Of a stretch of 64,000 nucleotides of DNA, positions 19,788 through 28,616 are shown piece by piece. A program made the translations under genes and the position numbers. Source of the DNA: Pseudoxanthomonas yeongjuensis (lineage in GTDB: Bacteria; Pseudomonadota; Gammaproteobacteria; Xanthomonadales; Xanthomonadaceae). Location: contig NZ_PDWT01000005.1 of assembly GCF_010093345.1 (NCBI RefSeq), forward strand, positions 160,513 through 224,512. The letters are read 5' to 3'. Position 1 is the first letter of the stretch, and each line of letters begins with the position of its first letter. The notes under the pieces were generated by a model that searched no databases, was not told where the DNA came from, and saw nothing but the letters and a program-made list of their open reading frames with translations.

Positions 19788-20303
19788 TCATTCGCTTGTC
19801 GTGGAGGGAGGCGCGGGCGGCGAAATATCCGCCCTGGGCGCGCGACCGGAGCCGATGACCGCCTCCGCGCGCAGTTCCATCGGCGCATCGGCCGAGTACA
19901 GCGCGCTGGTGCCTACCGCGGTCCATGCCGGGTAATGATCCTTGAAGAATTCACGATGCACGCGCAATACCGGCTCCAGGCGGGCGCGGAACTCCGCATG
20001 GTCCGTGGCCACGTGGAAGCTGGTCAGCTCGACCACGTCCTCCATGGTCGCCCCGGCTTTTTCCAGATGCAGGCGCAGTTGCTCGAATGCCCAGCGGATC
20101 CTGGCTTCTTCGCTGTCGCCCTCGATCGCCGGAATCCCGGAAACGATGACCCGGTCGCCGATCTTCACCACCGGCGAGTAATGCAGTTCGTTGTAGGAGC
20201 CCTCCCAGCCGGAGGGCGCAAGATGTTCGCGCGATGGCGATGCCTCGGCGGCGCAGGCGCAGTGGGCGACGAGCAGGAGCAGGCAAGCGAACGGGATTCT
20301 CAT
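19788..20303 (-). CDS. RidA/YjgF-family exported protein
   Basis: 171 residues with a signal peptide (MRIPFACLLLLVAHCACAAEA) and a RidA/YER057c/UK114 fold: VVKIGDRVIVSGIPAIEG, IRWAFEQLRLHLEKAGATMEDVVELTSFHV, and the closing AWTAVGTSALYSADAPMELRAEAVI. Cytoplasmic RidA hydrolyses enamine/imine intermediates of PLP enzymes, but exported members have no settled role; the RidA arginine is not in the usual context here (the motif reads PMELRAEAVIG). Sits 65 bases after ubiA on the same strand and may be co-transcribed with it. Confidence 0.8.
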   Translation of the reverse strand: MRIPFACLLLLVAHCACAAEASPSREHLAPSGWEGSYNELHYSPVVKIGDRVIVSGIPAIEGDSEEARIRWAFEQLRLHLEKAGATMEDVVELTSFHVATDHAEFRARLEPVLRVHREFFKDHYPAWTAVGTSALYSADAPMELRAEAVIGSGRAPRADISPPAPPSTTSE

Positions 20304-20368
20304 GGCGTCGACCTCTGGCGAGCGGAAGTCCTGGCGGACCATCGGCAGGGTAATGCGCTGGGCCGGCT

Positions 20369-21268
20369 TCAGCTTTGCACGGCGTGGTGGATCGCGATCC
20401 CCGCGAACAGCGCGGCCCCGACCCAGTTGTTGTGCAGGAACGCGCGGAAGCAGGCTTCGCGCTCGCGATGGCGGGCGATGACGAATTCGTAAATCACCAG
20501 CACGGCGGCGACGGCCATGGCCGTCCCGTAGTACATGCCGAGCTGCGCCTGCCGGCCGACCAGGTACAGCGCCAGGAACACCAGTGCGTACAGCACGCCC
20601 TGCGCGACCAGGTCCAGGTCGCCGAACAGGATCGCGGTGGACTTGGAACCGGCGCGGATGTCGTCGTCGCGGTCGACCATCGCATACCAGGTGTCGTAGG
20701 CGGTGGCCCAGAGGATGTTGGCGCAATACAGCACCCACGCCACCGGCGGCACCGTGCCCTGCACCGCGGCGAACGCCATCGGGATGCCCCAGCCGAAGGC
20801 CAGCCCCAGGTACACCTGCGGCAGGTAGGTATGGCGCTTGAGGTAGGGATAAGTGGCGGCCAGGAACAGCCCGACCACGCTCAGGACCATGGTCAGCCGG
20901 TTCAACGTCAGCACCAGCGCGAAAGCCACCAGCATCAGCACCGCGAACACCGCCAGCGCCTCGCGCCCGGAGACCGCGCCGGTAGCCAGCGGTCGCCCCT
21001 TGGTGCGCTCCACCTGCGGATCCAGCCAGCGGTCGGCGTAGTCGTTGATCACGCAGCCGGCCGACCGGGTCAACCATACGCCTGCGGTGAACACGAACAG
21101 CGTCCACAGCGGCGGCACCCCCGCCGCCGCGATCCACAGTGCCCACCAGGTCGGCCACAGCAGCAACAGCACCCCGATCGGGCGGTCGCCGCGCACCAGT
21201 TTCCAGTATTGATCGAGGCGTTCGCGCCAGCGCGGCAGCGGCGGCGATTGATAGCGTTCGTAACCCAT
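20369..21268 (-). CDS. ubiA: 4-hydroxybenzoate polyprenyltransferase UbiA
   Basis: Integral membrane prenyltransferase that attaches the polyprenyl chain to 4-hydroxybenzoate in ubiquinone synthesis. 299 residues with about eight to nine hydrophobic helices. The two Asp-rich Mg/diphosphate motifs are present: [21 protein letters not shown] (about 73-93) and [19 protein letters not shown] (about 197-215). The start at ATG 21268 gives the usual N-terminus [16 protein letters not shown]. Separated from tRNA-Arg, on the other strand, by about 75 bases. Confidence 0.96.
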   Translation of the reverse strand: MGYERYQSPPLPRWRERLDQYWKLVRGDRPIGVLLLLWPTWWALWIAAAGVPPLWTLFVFTAGVWLTRSAGCVINDYADRWLDPQVERTKGRPLATGAVSGREALAVFAVLMLVAFALVLTLNRLTMVLSVVGLFLAATYPYLKRHTYLPQVYLGLAFGWGIPMAFAAVQGTVPPVAWVLYCANILWATAYDTWYAMVDRDDDIRAGSKSTAILFGDLDLVAQGVLYALVFLALYLVGRQAQLGMYYGTAMAVAAVLVIYEFVIARHREREACFRAFLHNNWVGAALFAGIAIHHAVQS

Positions 21269-21342
21269 GCCGCCAGACTATCAGGCCCGTCGCCGGCGGA
21301 AAAAGACGATTCGCCGGTTTGCCGTTAGAATGCACGCCCCGT

Positions 21343-21419
21343 GCGCCTGTAGCTCAGCCGGATAGAGTAGTGGCTTCCGAAGCCATTGGTCGGGGGTTCG
21401 AATCCCTCCAGGCGCACCA
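21343..21419 (+). tRNA. tRNA-Arg (anticodon CCG)
   Basis: Full cloverleaf: acceptor GCGCCTG pairs with CAGGCGC, D-arm around AGCTCAGCCGGATAGAG, anticodon loop TTCCGAA giving anticodon CCG (reads CGG), T-arm GGGGGTTCGAATCCCTC, and an encoded ACCA 3' end. 77 bases. Confidence 0.97.
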
Positions 21420-21632
21420 GCTTCTCTTTCCGCTACAACTGCCCCGGGTCGACCCTCGCGCGTCGACGATGGCGGCTGGCCGGCCACTGCAGGCGGGAAT
21501 TTTTCTGAGTCGCGCCGCCGCCGGGCGGGTCCGGTCGCTCCGCGCCGCTGGCGTACGGCGATCCCTCCCTTCACGGTCCTGCATCGTCCGTGGGCGTCCA
21601 ATAATCGCATCGGCCGGGTTTTGGCATGAAGC

Positions 21633-24413
21633 GTGCGTGCAATCGTAGGGAGGACTACCCTGCCAGGGAAGCCCGCCCGGCATCCGCCCCGTCCCAGAGC
21701 ACAGGTATTGCAGGTGGAACCAGCAACCCCAGCGGCAGCATCCCCGCCTCGGCCGCCCGGTCGCGATGACGAGCGGCGGCTGCAGGGAATGCCGCCACTG
21801 GCCTGGGCTGCCGCCCTGTTGATCATCGGCTTCCTGTTCACTGCCTGGGTCGCACGCAGGGAGTGGCGGGATGCCCGGCATCGGGCGGATACCGCTTACC
21901 AGATAGCCGCCGACCATGGCGCGCAGCGCCTCGAAGCCCAGCTTGCCGCCACCGCCGCCCTGTTGCGCGCCATGCAGACGGTATTCCTGGCCGACGACCA
22001 GATGGACCAGGCGCAATTCTCCCAGTACAACGAGAACCTGCGGCTGCGGACCCGCCTGCCCGGCCATGTCGCCACCGCCTTCGCCCGCCGTCAGCTCGAC
22101 CCGGCCGATCCGGGACGCATCGCCTATGTCTACCATCTGGCTGCGCCGGTGCGCGGCAACGAATCGCTGATCGGCTTCGACATGGCCCGGCAGAAGGAGA
22201 ACCTGCTGGCCCTGCAGCGCGCCCGCGATGCGGATGCCGCCACCGTTTCGGAACCGTTTCCCTTGCGCCAGCTGTCGGCCGACGGCAAGCCGCTCATGGG
22301 CATCACCGTACGCCTGCCGGTGTACTCGCGTGGCCTCATTCCCGATTCGGTGGAGTCACGGCGCGCTCGCGAAATAGGCGCGCTGGCGGTCAGCCTGCGG
22401 CTGGATGCGCTGATCCGGGACGGCTTGCCCGCGCAGGCGCTGGAGCAATTCCGGGTACGGATCCGGGACATGGACGGGGCATCGTCCATCGCCTTTTTCG
22501 ACTCGGGTACGCCCATCGCAGCGAATGCGCGCCTCTATGTGCGGACACTGGAGTTCGGCGGCCGCCGCTGGCAACTCCAGTTGCAGCCGCGCCCGGCGCC
22601 GCTGGACACGGGGCGCCTGCGCACCGTGGTGGTCGCGGGCGTGGTCATCAGTTCGCTGCTGGCCTTGCTGCTGTGGTCGCTGGCGACCACGCGGCGGCGC
22701 GCGCTGGTGCTGGGCAGCAGGATGAGCACGCGCTTCGGCGAAAGCGAAGCCCGTTTCCGTACCCTCAACGAATTGCTGCCCGCGCTGGTGCTGCTGGCCG
22801 ATGGCGACGACGGACGCATCGTCTACGCCAACCAGGCCGCGCGCCTGCGCCTGGGCGATATCGGCGGCCGGGCCATGGCCTCGCTTTTCGAAGACCCGTT
22901 GCTGAGCCTTGGCGTCGCCGACCTGGAGGCCGTGGGTCGTGGCTGGAACAGTGTGGAAGCGGAGTTGGCAGGGTCGGAGAGCGGATCGTTCTGGGTGAAC
23001 TCCTCCATCGCGCAGGTGGAGATGGAAGGCAAATCGCACTTGCTGATGGTGGCCACCGATATTTCCGAGCAGCGCGAACTGACCGAACGCCTCAGCTACC
23101 AGGCCACCCATGACGCCCTGACCGAGCTGTGCAACCGGCGCGAATTCGAACGCCGGGTGGAGCAGGCCCTGGCCGAACGCAAGGTCCGGCCCGGGGCCTT
23201 GCCTTGCGCGCTGCTGTACATCGACCTCGACCAGTTCAAGCTGATCAACGACCTCTCCGGACACATGGCCGGCGACCAGCTGCTCGCGCAACTGGCGCTG
23301 ACCATGCGCCAGCAGGGCCGTGCCGGCGACGTGCTGGCGCGGCTGGGCGGCGACGAGTTCGGCCTGCTCGCCTTCGAGGTCGATGCCGAGGCCGCGCTCG
23401 CGCTGGCCGACGACCTGCGCGAGCGGATCGAGGCGCAGATGTTCACCTGGCAGGAGCACACCTACACGATCAGCGCGAGCATCGGCGTGGTCATGGTCGA
23501 CCACGGCGACCCGACCCTGAAGGACCTGCTGGCCTGGGCCGATACCGCCTGCTACCTGGCCAAGGAAAACGGCCGCAACCGCGTGCATGTCTATCGCGAG
23601 GACGATGAAACCACGCGCCGGCTGGGCGAGATGGAATGGGCCAATCGCCTGCGCAGTGCGATGGAGCAGGACCGGTTGCTGCTGGACTACCAGGAAATAG
23701 TCCCGCTGGGTTCCGTACCCACCCATGCCCCCAGCCTGGAGTTGCTGCTGCGCCTGCGCGACGAGGAAGGAGGCATCGTCTTGCCCGGTACTTTCCTGCC
23801 GGCCGCCGAACGCTACGGAATGATGCCGCTGATCGACCGCTGGGTGATCCGCACCGCCCTGGCCCACTTCCACGAACTCCATCCCGCCGGCGCGCGCCTG
23901 GGCGTCTGCGCGATCAACCTGTCCGGCGCCAGCATAGAGGATCCGGCGCTGGCCGACTTCATCCTCGCCTGCGCGGCCGAGTTCAAGGTGCCGGCGCAGA
24001 AGCTGTGCTTCGAGATCACCGAGACGGTCGCGGTGCGCAGCCTGCTCAAGGTGGTCCATGTCATCGAGCGCCTGCGCGAGGCCGGTTGCCTGATCGCGCT
24101 CGACGATTTCGGCGCGGGCATGTCCTCGTTCGGCTACCTCAAGAACCTGCCGGTGGACATCATCAAGATCGACGGCAGCTTCATCCGCGACCTGGGCGTC
24201 GACCCGATGAGCCGCACGATCGTCAGCGCGATCGCGCAGATCGGCCATCAGCGCGGATTGAAGGTGGTGGCCGAATGGGTCAACGGCAGCCATATATCCG
24301 CGGCGCTGTCCCTGCTCGGCGTCGATTACGGCCAGGGCTATGCGCTGCATCGGCCCGAGCGCGTGCTGTTCCAGCGTCCGGGACCGGAATGGCGTCGCGC
24401 GATCGGACATTGA
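21633..24413 (+). CDS. CHASE-PAS-GGDEF-EAL sensor for cyclic di-GMP
   Basis: Membrane sensor able in principle to make and break c-di-GMP. From the N-terminus: membrane helix at about 53-72, periplasmic CHASE domain (AAPVRGNESLIGFDMARQKENL), second helix at about 328-348, PAS domain (ESEARFRTLNELLPALVLLADG), GGDEF domain at about 480-640 with intact GGDEF and an RxxD inhibitory site (RAGD, five residues before GGDEF), then an EAL domain. The EAL motif reads ELL, but its Glu and the others (NLSG, ExTE, DDFGAG, KIDGSF, AEW, QGY) are kept, so phosphodiesterase activity is plausible. The start is uncertain: GTG 21633 is the longest; a good AGGGAGG ribosome site ends at 21652; ATG 21789 lies just before the first helix. 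The 210 bases between the tRNA and this gene show no other feature. Confidence 0.9.
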   Translation: MRAIVGRTTLPGKPARHPPRPRAQVLQVEPATPAAASPPRPPGRDDERRLQGMPPLAWAAALLIIGFLFTAWVARREWRDARHRADTAYQIAADHGAQRLEAQLAATAALLRAMQTVFLADDQMDQAQFSQYNENLRLRTRLPGHVATAFARRQLDPADPGRIAYVYHLAAPVRGNESLIGFDMARQKENLLALQRARDADAATVSEPFPLRQLSADGKPLMGITVRLPVYSRGLIPDSVESRRAREIGALAVSLRLDALIRDGLPAQALEQFRVRIRDMDGASSIAFFDSGTPIAANARLYVRTLEFGGRRWQLQLQPRPAPLDTGRLRTVVVAGVVISSLLALLLWSLATTRRRALVLGSRMSTRFGESEARFRTLNELLPALVLLADGDDGRIVYANQAARLRLGDIGGRAMASLFEDPLLSLGVADLEAVGRGWNSVEAELAGSESGSFWVNSSIAQVEMEGKSHLLMVATDISEQRELTERLSYQATHDALTELCNRREFERRVEQALAERKVRPGALPCALLYIDLDQFKLINDLSGHMAGDQLLAQLALTMRQQGRAGDVLARLGGDEFGLLAFEVDAEAALALADDLRERIEAQMFTWQEHTYTISASIGVVMVDHGDPTLKDLLAWADTACYLAKENGRNRVHVYREDDETTRRLGEMEWANRLRSAMEQDRLLLDYQEIVPLGSVPTHAPSLELLLRLRDEEGGIVLPGTFLPAAERYGMMPLIDRWVIRTALAHFHELHPAGARLGVCAINLSGASIEDPALADFILACAAEFKVPAQKLCFEITETVAVRSLLKVVHVIERLREAGCLIALDDFGAGMSSFGYLKNLPVDIIKIDGSFIRDLGVDPMSRTIVSAIAQIGHQRGLKVVAEWVNGSHISAALSLLGVDYGQGYALHRPERVLFQRPGPEWRRAIGH

Positions 24414-24453
24414 GGCGCGCGACCCATCGCGGCGACGCGTATCGGGGCGACGC

Positions 24454-25203
24454 TCAGTCGCTGTGCAGTTCCGCCACGAAATCGTAGGCGTCGCCGCGAT
24501 AGAACGAACGCGTGGACTCGACCACGCGGCCGTCGGCGAGGAACGCGCGACGTTCGATCAGCAGGCCCGGGCTGCCCTCGGGCACGCGCAGCAGGCGCGA
24601 GGTTTCGGCATCCAGGGCGACCGCGCGCAGGTGCTGCAACGCGCGCACCGGCCGGTTGCCGTGCGGCTGCAACGCTTCATACAGCGAATCGACCACGCTC
24701 AGCGGATCCGGCAGCAACGCATGCGGCACCAGGGTGCGTTCCACCGCCAACGGCGACTCGCCGCCGTAGCGCACGCGATGGAAGCGGACCACACCGCTGC
24801 CCGGCGACAGGTTCAGGGCCATGGCTTCTTCCGGGGTCACCTCGCCAACGGCGCGCTCGAAGAACTCCGAACGCGGATCCAGTCCGCGTTCGCGCAGGTC
24901 GTCGGTGAAGCTGGTCAGGCGCGAGAACGAACGCTGGATGCGCTCGGCGACGAAACTGCCGGCGCCGTGGCGCTGGGTCAGCAGGCCGGCTTCGACCAGG
25001 CCGGCCAGGGCCCGGCGCACCGTGACCCGCGACAGCGACAGTTCCGCGCCCAGGTCGCGCTCGCTGGGCAGGGCCTGCCCCGGCTGCAGCACGCCGCTGT
25101 CGATCAGGTTGTGCACCGCCCGGCGCAGGCGCACATAGGCCAGGGCGCGGGTGGTTTCGGCGGCGCCGAGACGCTGGTATTCGAGGGACAAGGGCGAGGA
25201 CAT
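24454..25203 (-). CDS. GntR-family (HutC/UTRA) transcriptional regulator
   Basis: 249 residues from ATG 25203. N-terminal winged helix: YVRLRRAVHNLIDSGVLQPGQALPSERDLGAELSLSRVTVRRALAGLVEAGLL (about 30-85), the classic GntR signature. The C-terminal UTRA ligand-binding domain starts at about 100 with RSFSRLTSFTDDLRERGLDP and includes RFHRVRYGGESPLAVERTLVP. Such domains usually bind sugars, sugar phosphates or amino-acid derivatives. Divergent from zwf, with two matching sites in the 137-base gap, so it probably represses itself and zwf-pgl in response to a sugar-phosphate-like signal (inference). Convergent with the c-di-GMP gene. Confidence 0.92.
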   Translation of the reverse strand: MSSPLSLEYQRLGAAETTRALAYVRLRRAVHNLIDSGVLQPGQALPSERDLGAELSLSRVTVRRALAGLVEAGLLTQRHGAGSFVAERIQRSFSRLTSFTDDLRERGLDPRSEFFERAVGEVTPEEAMALNLSPGSGVVRFHRVRYGGESPLAVERTLVPHALLPDPLSVVDSLYEALQPHGNRPVRALQHLRAVALDAETSRLLRVPEGSPGLLIERRAFLADGRVVESTRSFYRGDAYDFVAELHSD

Positions 25204-25213
25204 GCGCCGAAAG

Positions 25214-25229
25214 TACCAGTGAAATACCA
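25214..25229. promoter_or_regulatory. Operator-like site 1 of the GntR/zwf gap
   Basis: TACCAGTGAAATACCA, a TACCA-N6-TACCA repeat just 10 bases before the regulator start. The same pattern, inverted, occurs at 25284-25299 (14 of 16 bases match). Position suggests autoregulation. Confidence 0.55.
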
Positions 25230-25283
25230 ATCATGCAACCACGAGGCTTATCGACCATCAAACAAGTACATGAATGGCGATCA

Positions 25284-25299
25284 TGGTATTTCGGTGGTA
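25284..25299. promoter_or_regulatory. Operator-like site 2 of the GntR/zwf gap
   Basis: TGGTATTTCGGTGGTA, whose complement TACCACCGAAATACCA matches site 1 except at two central bases. It lies 41 bases before the zwf start, where a repressor would block the zwf promoter. Confidence 0.55.
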
Positions 25300-25340
25300 T
25301 TTTCCTTACTCCCTCTCCGGCCCTACTTGCGAGAACTGAC

Positions 25341-26834
25341 GTGACCGCCAAGACCGTCCCCGTCGACACCTTCGACCTCGTCATTTTCGGTGGTACCGGC
25401 GATCTGGCGCTGCGCAAATTGTTGCCGGGCCTGTTCCGCCGCTATGCCGACGGCCAGATCCCCGAGGACAGCCGGATCATCGGCGTGGCCCGCGACAAGC
25501 TGGCCGATGCCGATTACCGCAGCAAGGTGGGCGAGGCGCTGGCGACGGTCGTGCGCGGCGAGGCCTCGCTGCAGTCCAAGCTGGAGCCGTTCCTGCAGAA
25601 GCTGGGTTATCACGCCCTGGATGCGACCCTGGACACCGGCTGGCAGGCCTTCGCCGAGGAACTGCTGACCCATGGCGAGCGCATCCGCGTGTTCTACCTG
25701 TCCACCAGCCCCGGCCTGTTCGTGGATATCTGTACCCGCCTGAAGGCGCACGGGCTCAACGGCGGCAAGTCGCGGGTGGTGATCGAGAAACCGATCGGCA
25801 AGGATTCGGCCAGCGCCGCGGTGATCAACGACGCGGTCGGCAGCGCGTTCCCGGAAAGCCGGATCTTCCGCATCGACCATTACCTGGGCAAGGAGACGGT
25901 GCAGAACCTGATGGCGCTGCGCTTCGCCAACATCCTGTTCGAACCGCTGTGGAACGCCAACTACATCGACCACGTGCAGATCACGGTGGCCGAGACCGTG
26001 GGCCTGGAGAAACGCGCCACCTATTACGACGGCTCCGGCGCGCTGCGCGACATGGTCCAGAACCACTTGCTGCAACTGCTGTGCATGGTCGCGATGGAAC
26101 CGCCGGCGGCGATGGAGGCCGACGCGGTGCGCGACGAGAAATTGAAGGTGTTGCGCTCGCTGCGCCCGATAAGCAACGACGAGGCCGCGCAGGCGACCGT
26201 GCGTGGCCAGTACCGCGCCGGGGCCAGCAACGGTTGCGCGGTGCCGGGCTACGTGGAAGAACTCGCCGCGCTGCAGCCCGGGCGCACCGATTCGCGCACC
26301 GAGACCTTCGTCGCGCTGAAGGCCGAAGTGGACAACTGGCGCTGGGCCGGGGTGCCGTTCTACCTGCGCACCGGCAAGCGCCTGGCCGAGCGCGTGTCGG
26401 AAATCGTGGTCGCCTTCCGCCACGTGCCGCATTCGATCTTCGAACACGGCGCCGGCCCGGTGATGGCCAACAAGCTGGTCCTGCGCCTGCAGCCCGACGA
26501 AGGCGTGAAGCTGTGGCTGATGATCAAGGACCCCGGCCCCGGCGGCCTGCGCCTGCAGCACGTGCCGCTGGACATGAGCTTCGCCGAGGCCTTCGGCGTG
26601 CACCAGCCGGAAGCCTACGAGCGCCTGCTGATGGACGTGGTCCGCGGCAACCCGACCCTGTTCATGCGCCGCGACGAAGTGGAAGCGGCGTGGAAGTGGA
26701 TCGACCCGATCCTGGCCGCATGGGAAACCCTGCGCGAGGCGCCGAAGCCTTACACGGCCGGTTCGTGGGGGCCGAGCGCGGCGGTCGCCTTGATCGAACG
26801 CGATGGGCGGACCTGGCATGAGGATGAGGCGTAG
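25341..26834 (+). CDS. zwf: Glucose-6-phosphate dehydrogenase
   Basis: Oxidises glucose 6-phosphate to 6-phosphogluconolactone with NADP+, the entry to the pentose phosphate and Entner-Doudoroff routes. 497 residues from GTG 25341. The N-terminal nucleotide-binding motif is FGGTGDLALRKLLPGLF (about 15-31) and the active-site motif RIDHYLGKETVQNL is at about 175-188. The long C-terminal domain is complete (PFYLRTGKRLAERVSEIVVAF). The ribosome site is weak. First gene of zwf-pgl, likely controlled by the divergent GntR/UTRA regulator. The 176-base gap to pgl holds no gene. Confidence 0.97.
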   Translation: MTAKTVPVDTFDLVIFGGTGDLALRKLLPGLFRRYADGQIPEDSRIIGVARDKLADADYRSKVGEALATVVRGEASLQSKLEPFLQKLGYHALDATLDTGWQAFAEELLTHGERIRVFYLSTSPGLFVDICTRLKAHGLNGGKSRVVIEKPIGKDSASAAVINDAVGSAFPESRIFRIDHYLGKETVQNLMALRFANILFEPLWNANYIDHVQITVAETVGLEKRATYYDGSGALRDMVQNHLLQLLCMVAMEPPAAMEADAVRDEKLKVLRSLRPISNDEAAQATVRGQYRAGASNGCAVPGYVEELAALQPGRTDSRTETFVALKAEVDNWRWAGVPFYLRTGKRLAERVSEIVVAFRHVPHSIFEHGAGPVMANKLVLRLQPDEGVKLWLMIKDPGPGGLRLQHVPLDMSFAEAFGVHQPEAYERLLMDVVRGNPTLFMRRDEVEAAWKWIDPILAAWETLREAPKPYTAGSWGPSAAVALIERDGRTWHEDEA

Positions 26835-27010
26835 CGCTGTTGCTCCCTTCTCCCGAACCTGCCCCCGCGAGGGCGGAGAGAGAAGGGGTATCAGTTCGTA
26901 GCGGAGCCCAAGTAGCAACTCGGTCTCCTTCCTCAGCCGCCTGACGGCGGCATCGATATCCGTCGCTGCGCGCCGCCTTCTCCCGATGGAGGAGGAAAAC
27001 AGGAGCTCAC

Positions 27011-27730
27011 ATGACCACCGATCTCTCTTCGCAGATCCAGCTCCACACCTTCCCCGATCCCGCCGCCCTGGCCGAATCGCTGGCCGCAACCATCGCCGAC
27101 AACCTGCGTTCCGCACTCGCGGCACGCGACCACGCCAGCCTCGCCTTATCCGGCGGCAACACCCCGAAGCGCTTCCTGCAGGCGCTGTCGCGGCAAGCGC
27201 TGCCGTGGCGAAACGTCGGCGTGACCCTGGTCGACGAGCGCTGGGTACCGGAGTCGAACGAACGCTCCAATGCCCGCCTGTTGCGCGAGAACCTGCTACA
27301 CGGCGCCGCCGCGGAAGCGCGCTTCCTGCCCTTGCATCGCGACACGCCCGAACCCGAGCAGGCGCTGGCTGGAATCGAACGCGACCTGGCAGCACTGCCC
27401 TCGCCTTTCGACGCGTTGGTGCTCGGCATGGGCAACGACGGCCACACCGCTTCGTTCTTCCCCGGCGGCGACCGCCTAGCCGATGCGGTGGACCCGGCCA
27501 CGACGTCGAAAGTGCTGCCGATGCGTGCACCCGATGCCGGCGAGCCCCGGATCACCCTGACCCTGCCGACTATCCTCGCCGCCCGCCACCTGTACCTGCA
27601 TGTCGAAGGTACGGGAAAACGCCATGTACTCGATGCCGCAGTGGCGGGCGTCGGCGAAGGTGCCGACTACCCGATCCGCAACGTGCTGCAGCATGCGGCC
27701 CTGCCGGTGCAGGTGTTCTACGCCGCATAA
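27011..27730 (+). CDS. pgl: 6-phosphogluconolactonase
   Basis: DevB/NagB-fold enzyme that hydrolyses 6-phosphogluconolactone, the next step after Zwf. 239 residues. Family motifs: LALSGGNTPKRFLQAL (about 45-60), VTLVDERWVPESNERSN (about 76-92), and the catalytic-region LGMGNDGHTASFFPGG (about 138-153). A purine-rich ribosome site GGAGGAGGAAAACAGGAG precedes the ATG. In many xanthomonads edd, glk and eda follow in the same operon; here the PspA operon follows instead. Confidence 0.96.
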   Translation: MTTDLSSQIQLHTFPDPAALAESLAATIADNLRSALAARDHASLALSGGNTPKRFLQALSRQALPWRNVGVTLVDERWVPESNERSNARLLRENLLHGAAAEARFLPLHRDTPEPEQALAGIERDLAALPSPFDALVLGMGNDGHTASFFPGGDRLADAVDPATTSKVLPMRAPDAGEPRITLTLPTILAARHLYLHVEGTGKRHVLDAAVAGVGEGADYPIRNVLQHAALPVQVFYAA

Positions 27731-27752
27731 GCGTGACCGGCGCGGTTGGAAA

Positions 27753-27767
27753 TGCACGGTCCGTGCA
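27753..27767. promoter_or_regulatory. Palindrome in the pspA promoter region
   Basis: TGCACGG-T-CCGTGCA, a perfect 7-bp inverted repeat around one base. It lies between a possible -35 (TTGGAA, 27746) and -10 (TACAGT, 27770), 42 bases before the pspA start, the position expected of a repressor site. Confidence 0.4.
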
Positions 27768-27809
27768 CGTACAGTTGCCGCATTGGGGATTCCCTCCGGG
27801 AGCAATGCG

Positions 27810-28565
27810 ATGTTCGGTCGGCTGATGAACGTGATCCGTGGTTTCTTCGCCCAGTTCGTGTCGGGCGTGGAAAAGCGCAACCCCGAGGCCCTGCTGGAGC
27901 TTGAGCAGGAGAACCTGCGCAAGCAGATCGGCAGCTACAACCAGAGCCTGGCCGTGCACGCCGGACTGGCCGAGCGCCTGATCGGCCAGGTCCGCAAGCT
28001 CGAAGCCGAAGAGAAGGAACTACGCGCGCGCACCACCGCGCACCTGCGCGCCGGCAACAAGGACGCCGCCGCACAGCACGCGCTGCGCCTGCAGACCGTG
28101 ACCCGCGAGCTGCAGGAAAACCGCACCCAGATGGCCCAGGCCGAAGACACCTACCAGAACCTGGTCAAGGCCCGCGACGTGGCGGTGAGCGCGGCGCGCG
28201 CCAAGATCCAGAACCTGAAGGGCGCGATCAACGACCTGCGCATGAAGACCGCGCTGGCCGAGATGAACGAGATGGCGGCGGGCATGGTCACCCAGATCGG
28301 CGGCTCCGGCGACACCCTCAACCGCCTGCATGAAATGGTGGAAGAAGAACGCAACAAGGCCGCCGGACGCGCACGCGTGGCCAAGGATTCGCTGGACATG
28401 GGCCAGATCCATGTGCAGGAAGCCGAGCAGAAGGCGCTGGCCGACCAGGCCCTGGCCGACTTCGCCGCCGCCGAAGGCATTTCCCTGGAAGGCGAAGCGG
28501 CTTCGCCCGCGCCGTCGCGCAACATGGGCGCCCAGGAAAAGCCGCTGTCCGAAGGCGGCCAGTAA
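27810..28565 (+). CDS. PspA/IM30 family protein
   Basis: 251-residue member of the PspA/Vipp1 (ESCRT-III-like) family, peripheral inner-membrane proteins that polymerise on stressed membranes. It begins MFGRLMNVIRGFFAQFVSGVE, an amphipathic helix, then long coiled-coil helices (LEQENLRKQIGSYNQSL, KLEAEEKELRARTTAHLRAG, LQTVTRELQENRTQMAQAE, RAKIQNLKGAINDLRMKTALAEMNE) and a variable acidic tail with no PspA helix beyond. ATG 27810 has GGGAG at proper spacing; ATG 27805 is out of frame. There is no PspF or PspBC nearby. It heads a four-gene operon with an AAA+ ATPase, a membrane coiled-coil protein and a binding protein/OmpA fusion. Confidence 0.88.
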   Translation: MFGRLMNVIRGFFAQFVSGVEKRNPEALLELEQENLRKQIGSYNQSLAVHAGLAERLIGQVRKLEAEEKELRARTTAHLRAGNKDAAAQHALRLQTVTRELQENRTQMAQAEDTYQNLVKARDVAVSAARAKIQNLKGAINDLRMKTALAEMNEMAAGMVTQIGGSGDTLNRLHEMVEEERNKAAGRARVAKDSLDMGQIHVQEAEQKALADQALADFAAAEGISLEGEAASPAPSRNMGAQEKPLSEGGQ

Positions 28566-28616
28566 AGCGCCTGCGGATTCGCCGATGAGGCTTTCCTTCA
28601 AGGCCGGGCAACGCTG

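Noticed and set aside
27731..27809. Sigma54/PspF-type promoter for pspA
   Set aside because: No TGGCAC-N5-TTGC element is present in the gap, and no pspF lies nearby.
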